Positions 41,822 to 50,545 are shown, numbered from the stretch's first letter. The stretch is DNA of 64,000 nt from Streptomyces sp. Ag109_O5-1 (GCF_003814875.1 NZ_RKQF01000001.1:4278001-4342000); one strand, 5' to 3'. The notes: generated by a model not told the origin, from the sequence alone. Program-made: numbers and translations.

Positions 41822-42903
41822 TTCTCACCTGCCGTTTCGTTGTCGACGTACGGGGGCGTGGACCGGTCGTCCCAGCTGTCGACCATGTATCGGCCGGATT
41901 CATGGTGGAACCAGTAGACGGAACTGAACCAGTTCCGCATATTGGCGACACAGGCCAGGACCGCGACACCGAGTTCCTTTCCGTGCACGGTGCCGTCATC
42001 GAGTTGCTCGGCGAGCCGAAGGGCGTCCTGCTCGGCGACCAGGAATTCGCGAATGCATTCCTCGACGCGTCGCCTGATTTCTTCGACCGCCTGTTCCAGA
42101 CTCATTCCCTCGTGGGTGACGAGACTGATTCCGAGATTGTGCACCTCGTCGCCCGCCATTTCCTTCGGCAGCGAGCAGAGGTCGTTGTACCAGGCGGCGA
42201 ATTCCTGGCTGAGCAGCGCCGGACGGCGGTATGCCGGGTGTTTCCTCACAGAGTCCGGGAGTTCGGTCCCGGCACTCGTTTCCAGCAGGTCCGTCCATAT
42301 CCAGTGGGCGAAGGTGAGGCGCCGCAGGGCGAGGTACTCGTCGACCTTGGGAACGTATCCCTTCGTGCGATTGCGGAACTCGCGGTCGTATGCCTCGATC
42401 ACCTGGTGGAAGTGCCCGGCGAACCGCCGGCTCCAGGTCTGCGGCAGGAACGAGTACAGCCGCGCGACGCTGTCCGCGAACCCGGCCACCAGGATGTCCG
42501 GGTGGTGCAGATGGTGCAGGGGGGCGTCGAGGGCCGCGTGCAGCCGGAATCGCAGCCGCCGCCAGTCCCCGGTCCGGCCGTGCACGACGTCACGGTCGTG
42601 CCGGTCGTCCCAGACGAAGAACCAGGCGCTGTAGTCGCATATCGCCTGGATCACCTCGTCTGAGGCGCCCAGGTAGTACCCGGCCATCAGGTCGGTGTAG
42701 CAAAGGCCGTCGGCATATTCATGCACCTTGTCCGCCGGCATCAGCCGTTTTTCCAGCAGCCAGAGGCGGGTGTTCTCCTGGAGCTGTGGCCAATACGGAT
42801 GCAGTTGCCGGGGAAACTCGTCCTCGATCAACGGCAGGGCGAGTTGTGGTGGAACCGCGAGCGCCGTCGGCGTCGATGTGGTGCTGTGTGGGAAAGCATG
42901 CAC
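41818..42903 (-). CDS. cyc1: epi-isozizaene synthase (sesquiterpene cyclase)
   Basis: 361 residues from GTG 42903, the same length and start as the S. coelicolor enzyme (MHAFPHSTTSTPTALAVPP). Class I terpene cyclase: first metal motif DDRHD at 99-103, NSE triad N240-D-L-C-S244-L-P-K-E248, and C-terminal WFHHESGRYMVDSWDDRS. It converts farnesyl diphosphate to epi-isozizaene, which the coupled P450 oxidises. A longer frame to 43032 lacks homology and was not used. The 292 bp between this start and the def stop contain the def terminator and presumably this promoter. Confidence 0.95.
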   Translation of the reverse strand: MHAFPHSTTSTPTALAVPPQLALPLIEDEFPRQLHPYWPQLQENTRLWLLEKRLMPADKVHEYADGLCYTDLMAGYYLGASDEVIQAICDYSAWFFVWDDRHDRDVVHGRTGDWRRLRFRLHAALDAPLHHLHHPDILVAGFADSVARLYSFLPQTWSRRFAGHFHQVIEAYDREFRNRTKGYVPKVDEYLALRRLTFAHWIWTDLLETSAGTELPDSVRKHPAYRRPALLSQEFAAWYNDLCSLPKEMAGDEVHNLGISLVTHEGMSLEQAVEEIRRRVEECIREFLVAEQDALRLAEQLDDGTVHGKELGVAVLACVANMRNWFSSVYWFHHESGRYMVDSWDDRSTPPYVDNETAGEK

Positions 42904-43144
42904 GAACAAACCCCTCTCAGCCGCCAGGAGCGCACGCCCCTCCCGCGATGCCGGGCGTGCGCCGTTGTGTATCCCCGCACTTCTATTCAGCACCACAACT
43001 GACCGGTCTGGGAACGGATTTGCTTCACTCACTACCCCACAGTGCCGAGAATCTCCCCTTGCGTGACTGGTTGGGGATCGCTAGGGGCGCACAAAGGATC
43101 GAATGTACGACGGACAGATGAGCGAGCTTGACCGAACATGACGA

Positions 43145-43175
43145 ACGCCTGGTCGAGACGTTCTCGACCAGGCGT
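43145..43175 (-). terminator. strong hairpin after peptide deformylase
   Basis: ACGCCTGGTCGAGA and TCTCGACCAGGCGT form a perfect 14-bp stem with a 3-base loop, 20 bp past the def stop. Confidence 0.85.
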
Positions 43176-43195
43176 CACAACGGCCCTTGTACGTC

Positions 43196-43846
43196 TCAGT
43201 CGTTGGCGACCACGGGGTAGCGTGGCTCGTTCTCGGCCATCTGGCGAAGCGCGTCCTTGCGCTCGCGCTTGGAGAGCCGGTCGATGTACAGGTAGCCGTA
43301 CAGGTGGTCGGTCTCGTGCTGCAAACACCGTGCGAAGTAGCCGGTGCCGCGCACCTTGATCGGGTTGCCCTTCTCGTCCTGCCCGGTGACCTCGGCGTAG
43401 TCGGGGCGGGCGAGCGCCGCGTACGCGCCCGGCACCGACAGGCATCCCTCGTTGCTGTCGTCCAGCCGCCGCTTCTCGGCAGGCAGGTCGACGAGCTTCG
43501 GGTTGCACACCACACCCACGTGCCGGGCGCCCTCGTCGTCCTGGCAGTCGTAGACGAAGACCTTCAGGTCGACGCCGATCTGGTTGGCGGCGAGCCCGAC
43601 GCCCTCGGCGGTCCGCTGGCTCGCGAACATGTCGGCGACGAGCTGGTCCAGCTCCGCGCCGAACTCGGTGACGTCCTTGCACTCCTTGTGCAGCACCGGG
43701 TTCCCGACGACGGTGACGGGCCGCGAGGTCCCCCGCTCACGCCAGGCGTTCTCGCGCTCCTCGGTTCCCTCGGTGTCGACGACGAATCCCTCGTCGTCCA
43801 CGGGGAGCACGCCCGCGTGCTGCTGATCGGTGTCCTGCTGCGCCAT
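43196..43846 (-). CDS. def: peptide deformylase
   Basis: 216 residues from ATG 43846. All three deformylase motifs are intact: GVGLAANQIG, EGCLSVPG (Cys metal ligand) and QHETDHL (two His ligands and the catalytic Glu). It removes the formyl group from nascent proteins. The N-terminal 40 residues (AQQDTDQQHAGVLPVDDEGF) are an acidic extension found in some actinobacterial paralogues. Streptomycetes have several def genes; which one is housekeeping cannot be told here. The start is chosen because the longer frame runs into the intergenic repeat. Confidence 0.93.
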   Translation of the reverse strand: MAQQDTDQQHAGVLPVDDEGFVVDTEGTEERENAWRERGTSRPVTVVGNPVLHKECKDVTEFGAELDQLVADMFASQRTAEGVGLAANQIGVDLKVFVYDCQDDEGARHVGVVCNPKLVDLPAEKRRLDDSNEGCLSVPGAYAALARPDYAEVTGQDEKGNPIKVRGTGYFARCLQHETDHLYGYLYIDRLSKRERKDALRQMAENEPRYPVVAND

Positions 43847-43911
43847 GACCGACGATGCCTTCCTAAACCAAACAGGGAGTGATGTTGCTGATACAGGGTA
43901 CGTGTCTGTCT

Positions 43912-43957
43912 TTAGGGGCGCGGGGAACTGCGCGAGCAACCACTCACGACCCGCGGT
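43912..43957. repeat. dispersed intergenic repeat, short copy
   Basis: AGGGGCGCGGGGAACTGCGC followed by GAGCAACCACTCACGACCCG, a shortened form of the repeat family seen at 25612, 51271 and 54197. It lies between the def start and the stop of the TPR gene. Confidence 0.55.
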
Positions 43958-43969
43958 GATCCACCGGCC

Positions 43970-45007
43970 TCAGCAGACCTCTTCCAAATCCCGCCAATCC
44001 CGGGAGTCAGGGCTGTCCGCGACCCACCCGTCCAGCAACCCCCTCACCAGCGAAGCCGGCGCAGCCACCCCGCACTCCCGCTCCGGCACCCACAACTGCC
44101 CGTCGGTCCGATGCCCGAGCGGCCCGGGATGCCCCGGCTCGCTGTGGTCGTGGGGATCGAGGTGCACCCCGTCGCCCTCGTCGGACGGCATCCTCGACTC
44201 GGAGCACATCCGGCACAGCAACCGCACCGAAGAGGACCAGTCCTCCGCGGCGAACCCGGCGTCCCCGGCCAGCTGCTCCAGCGCGTCCCGGTCGGCCTCG
44301 GTCGCCGCCTCCAGCAGCACCACCCACGTCGGCACCGGCGACGGAGCCCACAGCTCGATCTCGTCGAAGACGGGGTACGCGTGCCCGGTCGCCGTGGTCC
44401 GTTCCCCGTGCGGCACGCCGTCGTGGAGCACGACCTCGCCCCAGCGCCGCCCGGACGAGGGCAGCGGAATGGACTGCACCTCGATACGGGCGGGGTCCAG
44501 CCGCCGCCCCCACACCACCTCGGCCTCCCCCTCCGGGGACAGCCGTACGGCGGCACTGCCCAGGTCCATGCCGTCCGGCTCGGCGGACGCGGTGGCGCCG
44601 CCCGGTACCCGCAGCCCGTACGCCTGCCAGGCCCGGCGGGCCAGCGGCCAGTCCTGCAGCGCGGTCGCCGCGATACCCACGTTCCACCAGTCGGGCGCCC
44701 CGGTCTCCCGGTCGAGCAGGGCCACCGCCCGCAGCCCCGCGGCGCGCGCCTGCTCCCAGTCGTGCCGGAACTTGTGCAGCAGGGCGAGGTTGAACCAGGA
44801 CTCGGACAGCCAGGGTTCCAGATCGGCGGCGCGTGTCAGCAGCTCGCCCGCATCCTCGTACCGGCCGTCACCGATCAGCGTGAACGCGCGGTCGGTGGCC
44901 TGCCGCCAGGAGGCGGAGGGCCGGTGCCGTCCCTTGCCGAAGATCCTCACGATTCCCGCCTGCCAGTTCCATTTCCGCACAGTGGGCTGGCTTGTGCCCC
45001 CGGACAT
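43970..45007 (-). CDS. tetratricopeptide repeat protein
   Basis: 345 residues from ATG 45007 (MSGGTSQPTVRKWNWQAG). Residues 50-160 carry about three TPR units (ATDRAFTLIGDGRYEDAGEL, ESWFNLALLHKFRHDWEQAR, WWNVGIAATALQDWPLARRA). The rest is a mixed alpha/beta region with LWAPSPVPTWVVLLEAATEA and a cysteine pair LLCRMCSESRMPSDEG. It resembles TPR proteins conserved in streptomycetes whose role is unknown. No signal peptide. It lies 57 bp downstream of the HD-domain membrane protein gene on the same strand and may be co-transcribed. Confidence 0.8.
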   Translation of the reverse strand: MSGGTSQPTVRKWNWQAGIVRIFGKGRHRPSASWRQATDRAFTLIGDGRYEDAGELLTRAADLEPWLSESWFNLALLHKFRHDWEQARAAGLRAVALLDRETGAPDWWNVGIAATALQDWPLARRAWQAYGLRVPGGATASAEPDGMDLGSAAVRLSPEGEAEVVWGRRLDPARIEVQSIPLPSSGRRWGEVVLHDGVPHGERTTATGHAYPVFDEIELWAPSPVPTWVVLLEAATEADRDALEQLAGDAGFAAEDWSSSVRLLCRMCSESRMPSDEGDGVHLDPHDHSEPGHPGPLGHRTDGQLWVPERECGVAAPASLVRGLLDGWVADSPDSRDWRDLEEVC

Positions 45008-45064
45008 CACCCTCTCCCTCGCATCCAACCACGTACGGCGGGAGAGCCGCTCATTACCCATGGG

Positions 45065-46294
45065 TTACCCAGCCGCGCGCAAGGTCAGACAGTCCCTGGA
45101 GAGCACGCGCGCCAGCGACTCCACAACCTCGGGAGCGTAGTCCCCGGCGGTGGCCAGGCGTAACTCCTCCAGCGCGGTCAGCGGCCCGCCGGGCCCGGAA
45201 TCCCGGGACTTCTCCTCGTACGCGTTGACGACCCGTACGATCCGCGCGGCGACCGGCTGCTCCCGGTACGGGTCGGCCTGCCGCTCCACGACCACGGCGA
45301 CGGCCGCGTCCACCCCGGTCTGCCGTACGACCGCTCCGCCCAGCAGGGCGATCCGCCGCTGCTCCTCCGCCGGCAGTACGGCCGTGGCCCCGGCCTGCAC
45401 CGGGTCGACCAGGCTGAGCTGGCCGATGTCGTGCATCAGCGCCGCGTACTCCAGCACGGTGAGCTCCGCTCCGGACAGCCCCAGGTCCCGCCCGACCGCC
45501 TGGCTCAGCGTGGCGACCCGGCGGGCGTGCCCGGCCGGGGTGTACCCCGCTATCTCGGTGGCGCGGGCGAGGGAGGCGATGGTCTGCCGGTAGGTGGCCC
45601 GGACGGCCGCGTACCGGCGCAGGGACAGCTGGGTGAGGAGGAGGGGCAGACAGAAGACGGGCAGCGCCCACAGCCCTACGACGGCGACGGCCAGCGCCAT
45701 CACCGCGCCGGTGGCACAGACCGCGGACCCGATGCCGAGCAGCCCGCGCAGTTCGTCCCGCAGCAGCGGCCCGAACCGCCACCCGGTCCGCGAGTGCGCC
45801 TGTGCTGCCGCCAGCACGACGTCGCACAACGCGGTGAGCACGAGCAGCGCGATGAGCAGCAGCGCGTACGCCGGTCCGCCCCACTGCTCCAACACGCCCC
45901 TGCTGTAGAGGGGTTGGAAGCAGACGGCGGCGAAGCCGACGGTGAGGACGCGGCGGGCGAGATGGTCGAGGGTGGGCCGACGCCCGCAGGCTATATGGGG
46001 CACGCTGCCGAGCAGCGAGGCCGCGCACACGACGGTGACGACCTGAAAGGCCCCGTCGTGCGTGGCGACGCCGGCATCACCCCCCAGCAGGGCGTACGCC
46101 AGCCCCCCGGCGGCCCCGAGCGGCGCGGCCTCGCGCACCTCGGCCCCGGTCCACCGCCCCCACTCCCCGACACCGACGAGCACCCCGAAGGCAAGGGCGG
46201 CACCACGGTCGTCGAGGCCCGCCCAGAGTGTGCCGGCGAGACAGCCGAGAGCAAGGAGGAGAGCGGCGAGCCGGATGCCCCGCAGCGCGATCAA
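45065..46294 (-). CDS. membrane protein with degenerate HD-GYP domain
   Basis: 409 residues. The N-terminal 230 residues form about seven transmembrane segments. The cytoplasmic C-terminal part starts like an HD-GYP domain (ASLARATEIAGYTPAGHARR, then EYAALMHDIGQLSLVDPV, retaining the HD pair). After this point the H-HE and GYP motifs are absent, replaced by RQTGVDAAVAVVVERQADPY. c-di-GMP hydrolysis is therefore doubtful; it may be a receptor or partner of the intact HD-GYP protein. Its ATG overlaps the stop of the upstream HD-GYP gene by four bases. Confidence 0.82.
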   Translation of the reverse strand: MIALRGIRLAALLLALGCLAGTLWAGLDDRGAALAFGVLVGVGEWGRWTGAEVREAAPLGAAGGLAYALLGGDAGVATHDGAFQVVTVVCAASLLGSVPHIACGRRPTLDHLARRVLTVGFAAVCFQPLYSRGVLEQWGGPAYALLLIALLVLTALCDVVLAAAQAHSRTGWRFGPLLRDELRGLLGIGSAVCATGAVMALAVAVVGLWALPVFCLPLLLTQLSLRRYAAVRATYRQTIASLARATEIAGYTPAGHARRVATLSQAVGRDLGLSGAELTVLEYAALMHDIGQLSLVDPVQAGATAVLPAEEQRRIALLGGAVVRQTGVDAAVAVVVERQADPYREQPVAARIVRVVNAYEEKSRDSGPGGPLTALEELRLATAGDYAPEVVESLARVLSRDCLTLRAAG

Positions 46295-47646
46295 GGGGCG
46301 CCCCGGCCGACGCTCTCGCGGTCACCTTTCGGACGGCCGGAAGCGGGTGCGCCCGGTTGGCAGACGTCTGCGGTGACCGCGGGGTGCCAGCCCTCCTTGC
46401 CCAGCGCTCGCACGAGGGCGTCGACGACGCCCGCGTCGAACTGGCGCCCGGCGCAGCGTCGTAACTCCTCCACCGCAGCCCCTACCGGCCGGGCCCGGCT
46501 GTAGGAGCGCGTCGAGGTCATCGCGTCGAAGGCGTCGGCGACGGCCACCACCCGCGCGGACTCCGGGATCTGGCCGCCCGCCAGGCCGTAGGGATAGCCG
46601 CTGCCGTCGATGCGCTCGTGGTGGTGGAGGATCGCCGCGCGGGCCTCGCCGAGGAAGGAGATCCCGCGCACCATCTCATGGCCGTACTCGGGGTGGAGTT
46701 CGATGATCCGCCGCTCCTCGGGGGTGAGCGGGCCGTCCTTGCGGAGCAGCCTCGTGGGGACGCCCAGTTTCCCGACGTCGTGCAGGATGCCGGCGAAGCG
46801 GAGCACCTCCACCCGCTCGTCGTCCATGCCCAGCTCGCGCGCGATCATCACGGAGGCCTGTCCGACCCGCTCGCTGTGCCCCCGGGTGTACCCGTCCTTG
46901 ATGTCGACGGCCTGGACCAGCGCGCGGATGGTCGCCTGGTGGGCGGCCTGCTCCCGGTGGTACTGGGCGAAGACCCACCAGGACACGCACATCGGCAGCA
47001 GCACGAGAAGCGCGGCGACGGGACCGTAGGGGCTGCGCCAGAGCACCGCCATCATCAGCCCGGCCAGCCCGTGCACCCCGATCGGCGCGAGGGAGCGGGC
47101 GAGGAGGCCGCGCCAGGCCCGTTGTACCGGAACCCTCCCCCGCTGCCCGAAAGGCGTGGGGGGTGCCCCCACCGCGACCGCCAGGATCCCGCCGTCGAGG
47201 AGGGCGAGGACCGTGCAGAAGGCGAGTACCGCCGCGGCGCACGGCAGCAGCGCGTACGGGAACTCGCAGCCCACCACCGCGTCCCGCCCGCCCAGAACCC
47301 AGTGCGCACAGCCGGCGCCCCACACCGCGAGGGCCAGTTCGGCGGCCCGCCACACCCGCCGTACCGCCTGCGGCCGCTGCTCGACGTGCGAGAGAAGGGC
47401 ACCCGGCAGGGGTACGAGCGCGGCGGCGGCCGGCGGCAGCAGAAACGCCCCGGCGAGCAGCACCGGGTAGAAGGTGCCGCCGAGGCGTTTGCGCAGAACG
47501 TGCTCGCCGCCCGCGTACAGCGCGGCGAGGAGAGCCACCGCCGGCCAAGGCGTATGCGTACCCGGGAGCGGCAGCAGACAGGTCAGGGCGCTCAGGGCGA
47601 CACCGGCCACGTAGGCGCGTACCCGTACCGGAACCGCCTCCATCAC
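46291..47646 (-). CDS. membrane HD-GYP domain phosphodiesterase
   Basis: 451 residues; GTG 47646 and the adjacent ATG 47643 are both possible starts. The N-terminal 230 residues hold about seven membrane helices. The HD-GYP domain (240-415) is complete: GHSERVGQASVMIARELGM, AGILHDVGKLGVPTRLLRK, ELHPEYGHEMVRGISFL, HHERIDGSGYPYGLAGGQIP and VVAVADAFDAMTSTRSY. Such domains hydrolyse cyclic dinucleotides, chiefly c-di-GMP, a regulator of Streptomyces development. It is translationally coupled to the degenerate HD protein. A short segment between helices (AVGAPPTPFGQRGRVPVQ) is encoded by an intergenic-type repeat. Confidence 0.9.
   Translation of the reverse strand: MMEAVPVRVRAYVAGVALSALTCLLPLPGTHTPWPAVALLAALYAGGEHVLRKRLGGTFYPVLLAGAFLLPPAAAALVPLPGALLSHVEQRPQAVRRVWRAAELALAVWGAGCAHWVLGGRDAVVGCEFPYALLPCAAAVLAFCTVLALLDGGILAVAVGAPPTPFGQRGRVPVQRAWRGLLARSLAPIGVHGLAGLMMAVLWRSPYGPVAALLVLLPMCVSWWVFAQYHREQAAHQATIRALVQAVDIKDGYTRGHSERVGQASVMIARELGMDDERVEVLRFAGILHDVGKLGVPTRLLRKDGPLTPEERRIIELHPEYGHEMVRGISFLGEARAAILHHHERIDGSGYPYGLAGGQIPESARVVAVADAFDAMTSTRSYSRARPVGAAVEELRRCAGRQFDAGVVDALVRALGKEGWHPAVTADVCQPGAPASGRPKGDRESVGRGAP
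47133..47171 (-). repeat. intergenic-type repeat within the HD-GYP gene
   Basis: On the minus strand GTGGGGGCACCCCCCACGCC, then TTTCGGGCAGCGGGGGAGGG, the layout of a common Streptomyces intergenic element. It is in frame and encodes a loop between membrane helices. Confidence 0.5.
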
Positions 47647-47789
47647 GCCCCTCCCCCGACTCCCCCGACCGTGCCCGTCCAGGCTCCGGAGCCTAGGGCG
47701 GCAGCCGGAGGGCCCGGGAGGTTATGACCGGAGGATTAGCACGTTCGGGTGAAGGGTCACCGGAGTGGCGACGCCCGGCGGGGAAGCGC

Positions 47790-48101
47790 TCAGCTCTCCT
47801 GCGGAGTGACGGGGGCGGCCGCCACGTCGTGCTCCGGGACCGTCTGCCCGGAACGGATCAGGTCAAGCCGCCCCAGCACCTTGGCCCGCAGGTCGCTCGG
47901 TACGTCGTCATGCCCGCAGCACCGCTTGACCAGCTTCTTCACGGCCTGCTCCAGCCCGTACTTCTCCAGGCAGGGGGAGCACTCGTCGAAGTGCTGCCTG
48001 AACTTGACGCGATCGACGTCCGGCATCTCACTGTCGAGGAACTCGTAGAGATGATCGAGTACCTCACTGCAGTCCGTCTCGTGCGGCTCTCCGCAGCTCA
48101 T
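47790..48101 (-). CDS. rsrA: zinc-containing anti-sigma factor RsrA
   Basis: 103 residues. ZAS-family redox switch: C3, C11, the H37-x3-C41-x2-C44 motif (QHFDECSPC) and the C61-C62 pair. In S. coelicolor, oxidation forms a disulfide that expels zinc and releases SigR. Length and cysteine positions agree with that protein. The ATG overlaps the sigR stop by four bases, so the two are made together. Confidence 0.95.
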   Translation of the reverse strand: MSCGEPHETDCSEVLDHLYEFLDSEMPDVDRVKFRQHFDECSPCLEKYGLEQAVKKLVKRCCGHDDVPSDLRAKVLGRLDLIRSGQTVPEHDVAAAPVTPQES

Positions 48102-48946
48102 GAGCCCGAGCCTTTCGCTTCGTTCGACTCTCCGGCGCCGGCCGGGACGAGCCCGCGCTCACGGGCGTAGTCCTCCAGCATGCCGCGCAGCTGGCGCCGG
48201 CCACGGTGCAGCCGGGACATCACCGTACCGATGGGGGTCCCCATGATGTCTGCGATCTCCTTGTACGCAAAGCCCTCTACGTCAGCGAGGTAGACGGCGA
48301 TGCGGAATTCCTCGGGAATCGCCTGCAGCGCTTCCTTGACGTCCGAGTCGGGCAGATGGTCGAGCGCCTGCGACTCCGCGGAGCGCAAGCCCGTCGACAT
48401 GTGCGACTCGGCGCGGGCGAGCTGCCAGTCCTCGATCTCCTCGGCCGCGGAGCGCTGGGGTTCGCGCTGCTTCTTGCGGTACGAGTTGATGAACGTGTTG
48501 GTCAGAATGCGGTACAGCCAGGCCTTGAGGTTGGTGCCCTCGCGGAACTGGTGGAAGGACGCGTACGCCTTGGCGTAGGTCTCCTGTACCAGGTCCTCGG
48601 CGTCGGCCGGGTTGCGCGTCATGCGCAGCGCGGCCGAGTACATCTGGTCGAGGAATTCGAGCGCGTCCCGTTCGAAGCGCGCGGTGCGCTCCGCAGACGA
48701 CTCCGCGCCCACGCCCTGGCCCTCGGGCTGCTCCGCCTGGCCGTTGTCGGTCCCTGCGTCGGTCCCAGTGACCGGACCCACCTCCTCAAGTTCCAGGGCA
48801 GGACCGAAACCGATCCCACTCGAATCGGAGGATAGAACACGACCCGTCCCTGCCGCCGCTCGAATAGGAGCGGTCTTGGCCGCATGCAGCACGGACCAGT
48901 CCAGGTCAATGCGGCTGTCGCGGCTCGGGCAGATGGTCGAACCCAT
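48098..48946 (-). CDS. sigR: thiol-oxidative stress ECF sigma factor SigR (long form shown)
   Basis: 282 residues from ATG 48946; codon 56 is GTG (48781), giving a 227-residue form. The 55-residue extension is exactly the size of the unstable SigR-prime isoform of S. coelicolor, made from the SigR-dependent promoter. The ECF regions are complete: region 2 EFLDQMYSAALRMTRNPADA, EDLVQETYAKAYASFHQF and NLKAWLYRILTNTFINSYRK; region 4 EEFRIAVYLADVEGFAYKEI and IGTVMSRLHRGRRQLR. It directs genes of thiol homeostasis and is held by RsrA. A SigR-type promoter lies 59 bp upstream of the long start. The extension contains LDWSVLHAAKTAPIRAAAG. Confidence 0.94.
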   Translation of the reverse strand: MGSTICPSRDSRIDLDWSVLHAAKTAPIRAAAGTGRVLSSDSSGIGFGPALELEEVGPVTGTDAGTDNGQAEQPEGQGVGAESSAERTARFERDALEFLDQMYSAALRMTRNPADAEDLVQETYAKAYASFHQFREGTNLKAWLYRILTNTFINSYRKKQREPQRSAAEEIEDWQLARAESHMSTGLRSAESQALDHLPDSDVKEALQAIPEEFRIAVYLADVEGFAYKEIADIMGTPIGTVMSRLHRGRRQLRGMLEDYARERGLVPAGAGESNEAKGSGS

Positions 48947-49004
48947 GCGGCGGACTTCCTCTCGTACGGCGTCGGCGCTGGTGTCCCAGCACTTCTGTCC
49001 GCCT

Positions 49005-49032
49005 CAACAGTGGTCCGTCACTCAACATTCCC
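49005..49032 (-). promoter_or_regulatory. SigR-dependent autoregulatory promoter of sigR
   Basis: On the minus strand GGGAAT (49027-49032), 18 bases, then GTTG (49005-49008). This matches the SigR consensus GGAAT-N18-GTT exactly. It lies upstream of the long-form start at 48946. Confidence 0.88.
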
Positions 49033-49037
49033 GGGCG

Positions 49038-49670
49038 TTACCCGAGTGACGTGGCCCACCCGACGACCGCGTCCGTGATGATCGCCACTACCTGTTCCGG
49101 CCCGATGTCCGCCCGTTTGGGTACCGCGAAGCCGTGATCGGCGCCCGGCACCTCGACGAGTCCGTACTCCCCCTCCGGGAACTCGGCCGGTTTCCCGAAC
49201 GGGTCGTTCCCGCCCTGCACGACCAGCGTGGGCACGCCGGCCCCCAGCAGCTCCTCGGCACGCGACTTCTCCGGCTTCCCCGGCGGGTGCAGCGGAAAGC
49301 TCAGGGCGAGTACGGCCGCGGCCCCCAGCTCCGTCGCCGTACGGCAGGCGACCCGGGCCCCGGCACTGCGCCCGCCGGACACCACCGGCAGGCCCTTCGC
49401 GGTGAGCGCCGGCCACACCCCACGCCAGCCCGCGTCGAGCGTCTTCGGCGCGGGCGCGAGCTTCTTCCCGGCGACCCGCCAGGGCTGCTCGACGAGCGCG
49501 ACGGTCACGCCGTGGGCGGGAAGGACGGCGGCGACCGCCTGGAGGTCACGGGCCTCGATCCCGCCGCCCGCGCCATGGCCGACGGCGAGCACCAGCCGCG
49601 CCCGCTCCGCCTCGCACCAGGTGATGCGGGCGTCCCCCGCCTCCGTACCGACGATCTTCGAGGTAGTCAC
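49038..49670 (-). CDS. alpha/beta hydrolase of the KANL3/Tex30 type
   Basis: 210 residues. Alpha/beta hydrolase fold with LVLAVGHGAGGGIEARDLQA, the nucleophile elbow VVSGGRSAGARVACRTATEL (Ser in GRSAG), LALSFPLHPPGKPEKSRAEE, the Asp region VVQGGNDPFGKPAEFPE and the final His in VPGADHGFAVPK. It looks like a cytosolic esterase-like enzyme; substrate unknown. Its 3' end abuts the sigR promoter (6 bp), and its start lies 9 bp after the SRAP gene stop, so the two are probably co-transcribed. Confidence 0.85.
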   Translation of the reverse strand: MTTSKIVGTEAGDARITWCEAERARLVLAVGHGAGGGIEARDLQAVAAVLPAHGVTVALVEQPWRVAGKKLAPAPKTLDAGWRGVWPALTAKGLPVVSGGRSAGARVACRTATELGAAAVLALSFPLHPPGKPEKSRAEELLGAGVPTLVVQGGNDPFGKPAEFPEGEYGLVEVPGADHGFAVPKRADIGPEQVVAIITDAVVGWATSLG

Positions 49671-49679
49671 CTGAGAAGG

Positions 49680-50495
49680 CTAGAAGAGTGTGCCCTCCTC
49701 GGGCCCCTCCAGCTCCTTCAGCAGCTCCGGGCCGTTGTTGCGGACGTTGCTCACGGCCGTGGAGACCGGGTAGGCCCGCATCAGGCCCTCCGGCGGCGGG
49801 GCCAGCAGCGAGCGCAGGTCCTCGACGTCCGTGTGCGCCGGGTCGAGCCAGGCGTCCCAGCGGTCGGGCGTGAGCATCAGCGGCATCCGGGGGTGGATGT
49901 CCGCCAGGGTCCGCGGCCCCTCGGCCGGGGCGACCGCCAGCGGCGCGGTCTCCGCCTCCGTGGTGATCACCGAGCAGGTCGCCCACCAGGCCAGCGGGTG
50001 CTCGTCGGGCAGTGTCCGGTCCCGCCAGAACTCGTACAGCCCCGCCATGGCGAACACCGACCCGTCGGCGGGCAGCACGAAGTACGGCTGCTTGCGCGGC
50101 CGCTTCTTCTTGCCCTCGACCTCCAGGTCGCGTTCGTCCTTGGCGGTGACCCACTCGTAGTAGCCGTCGGCGGGCACGATGCAGCGGCGGGCGGCGAAGG
50201 CGCGGCGGTACGACGGCTTCTCGTGCACGGTCTCGGCCCGCGCGTTGATCATCCGGGCGCCGCCCTCGGGGGTCTTGGCCCAGGAGGGCACCAGCCCCCA
50301 CTTGAGTTTGCGCAGCTGGCGAACCGGGCGGCGGTCCTCGGCGTCTTTCAACGGACGGTCGAGGACGGCGTAGACCTCCTTGGTCGGCGCCACGTTGTAG
50401 TCGGGCTCCAGGGTCTCCTCGGGCTCCCACTTCTCGATCTCAAAGACTCCTGCGAGATCCTCGGGCCTACGACTGGATGCATACCGTCCGCACAT
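49680..50495 (-). CDS. SOS response-associated peptidase (SRAP/YedK/HMCES family)
   Basis: 271 residues from ATG 50495, chosen because Cys2 must become N-terminal: MCGRYASSRRPEDLAGVF. Family marks are YNVAPTKEVYAV, LKWGLVPSWAK, MINARAETVHEKPSYRRAF, CIVPADGYYEWVTAK and the catalytic His in IHPRMPLMLTPD. SRAP proteins form a thiazolidine DNA-protein crosslink through Cys2 at abasic sites and protect single-stranded DNA. A segment DERDLEVEGKKKRPRKQPYF is a lineage insertion. It is divergent from the M50-type gene across 50 bp. Confidence 0.93.
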   Translation of the reverse strand: MCGRYASSRRPEDLAGVFEIEKWEPEETLEPDYNVAPTKEVYAVLDRPLKDAEDRRPVRQLRKLKWGLVPSWAKTPEGGARMINARAETVHEKPSYRRAFAARRCIVPADGYYEWVTAKDERDLEVEGKKKRPRKQPYFVLPADGSVFAMAGLYEFWRDRTLPDEHPLAWWATCSVITTEAETAPLAVAPAEGPRTLADIHPRMPLMLTPDRWDAWLDPAHTDVEDLRSLLAPPPEGLMRAYPVSTAVSNVRNNGPELLKELEGPEEGTLF

Positions 50496-50545
50496 ACGTG
50501 CAACACTGCCAGACTCCACACCACCAGAGGGAGCAACGCCGGACC

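Noticed and set aside
42904..43032. A 43-residue N-terminal extension of epi-isozizaene synthase
   Set aside because: The conserved enzyme starts at GTG 42903 with 361 residues; the extension has no homology and would include promoter DNA.
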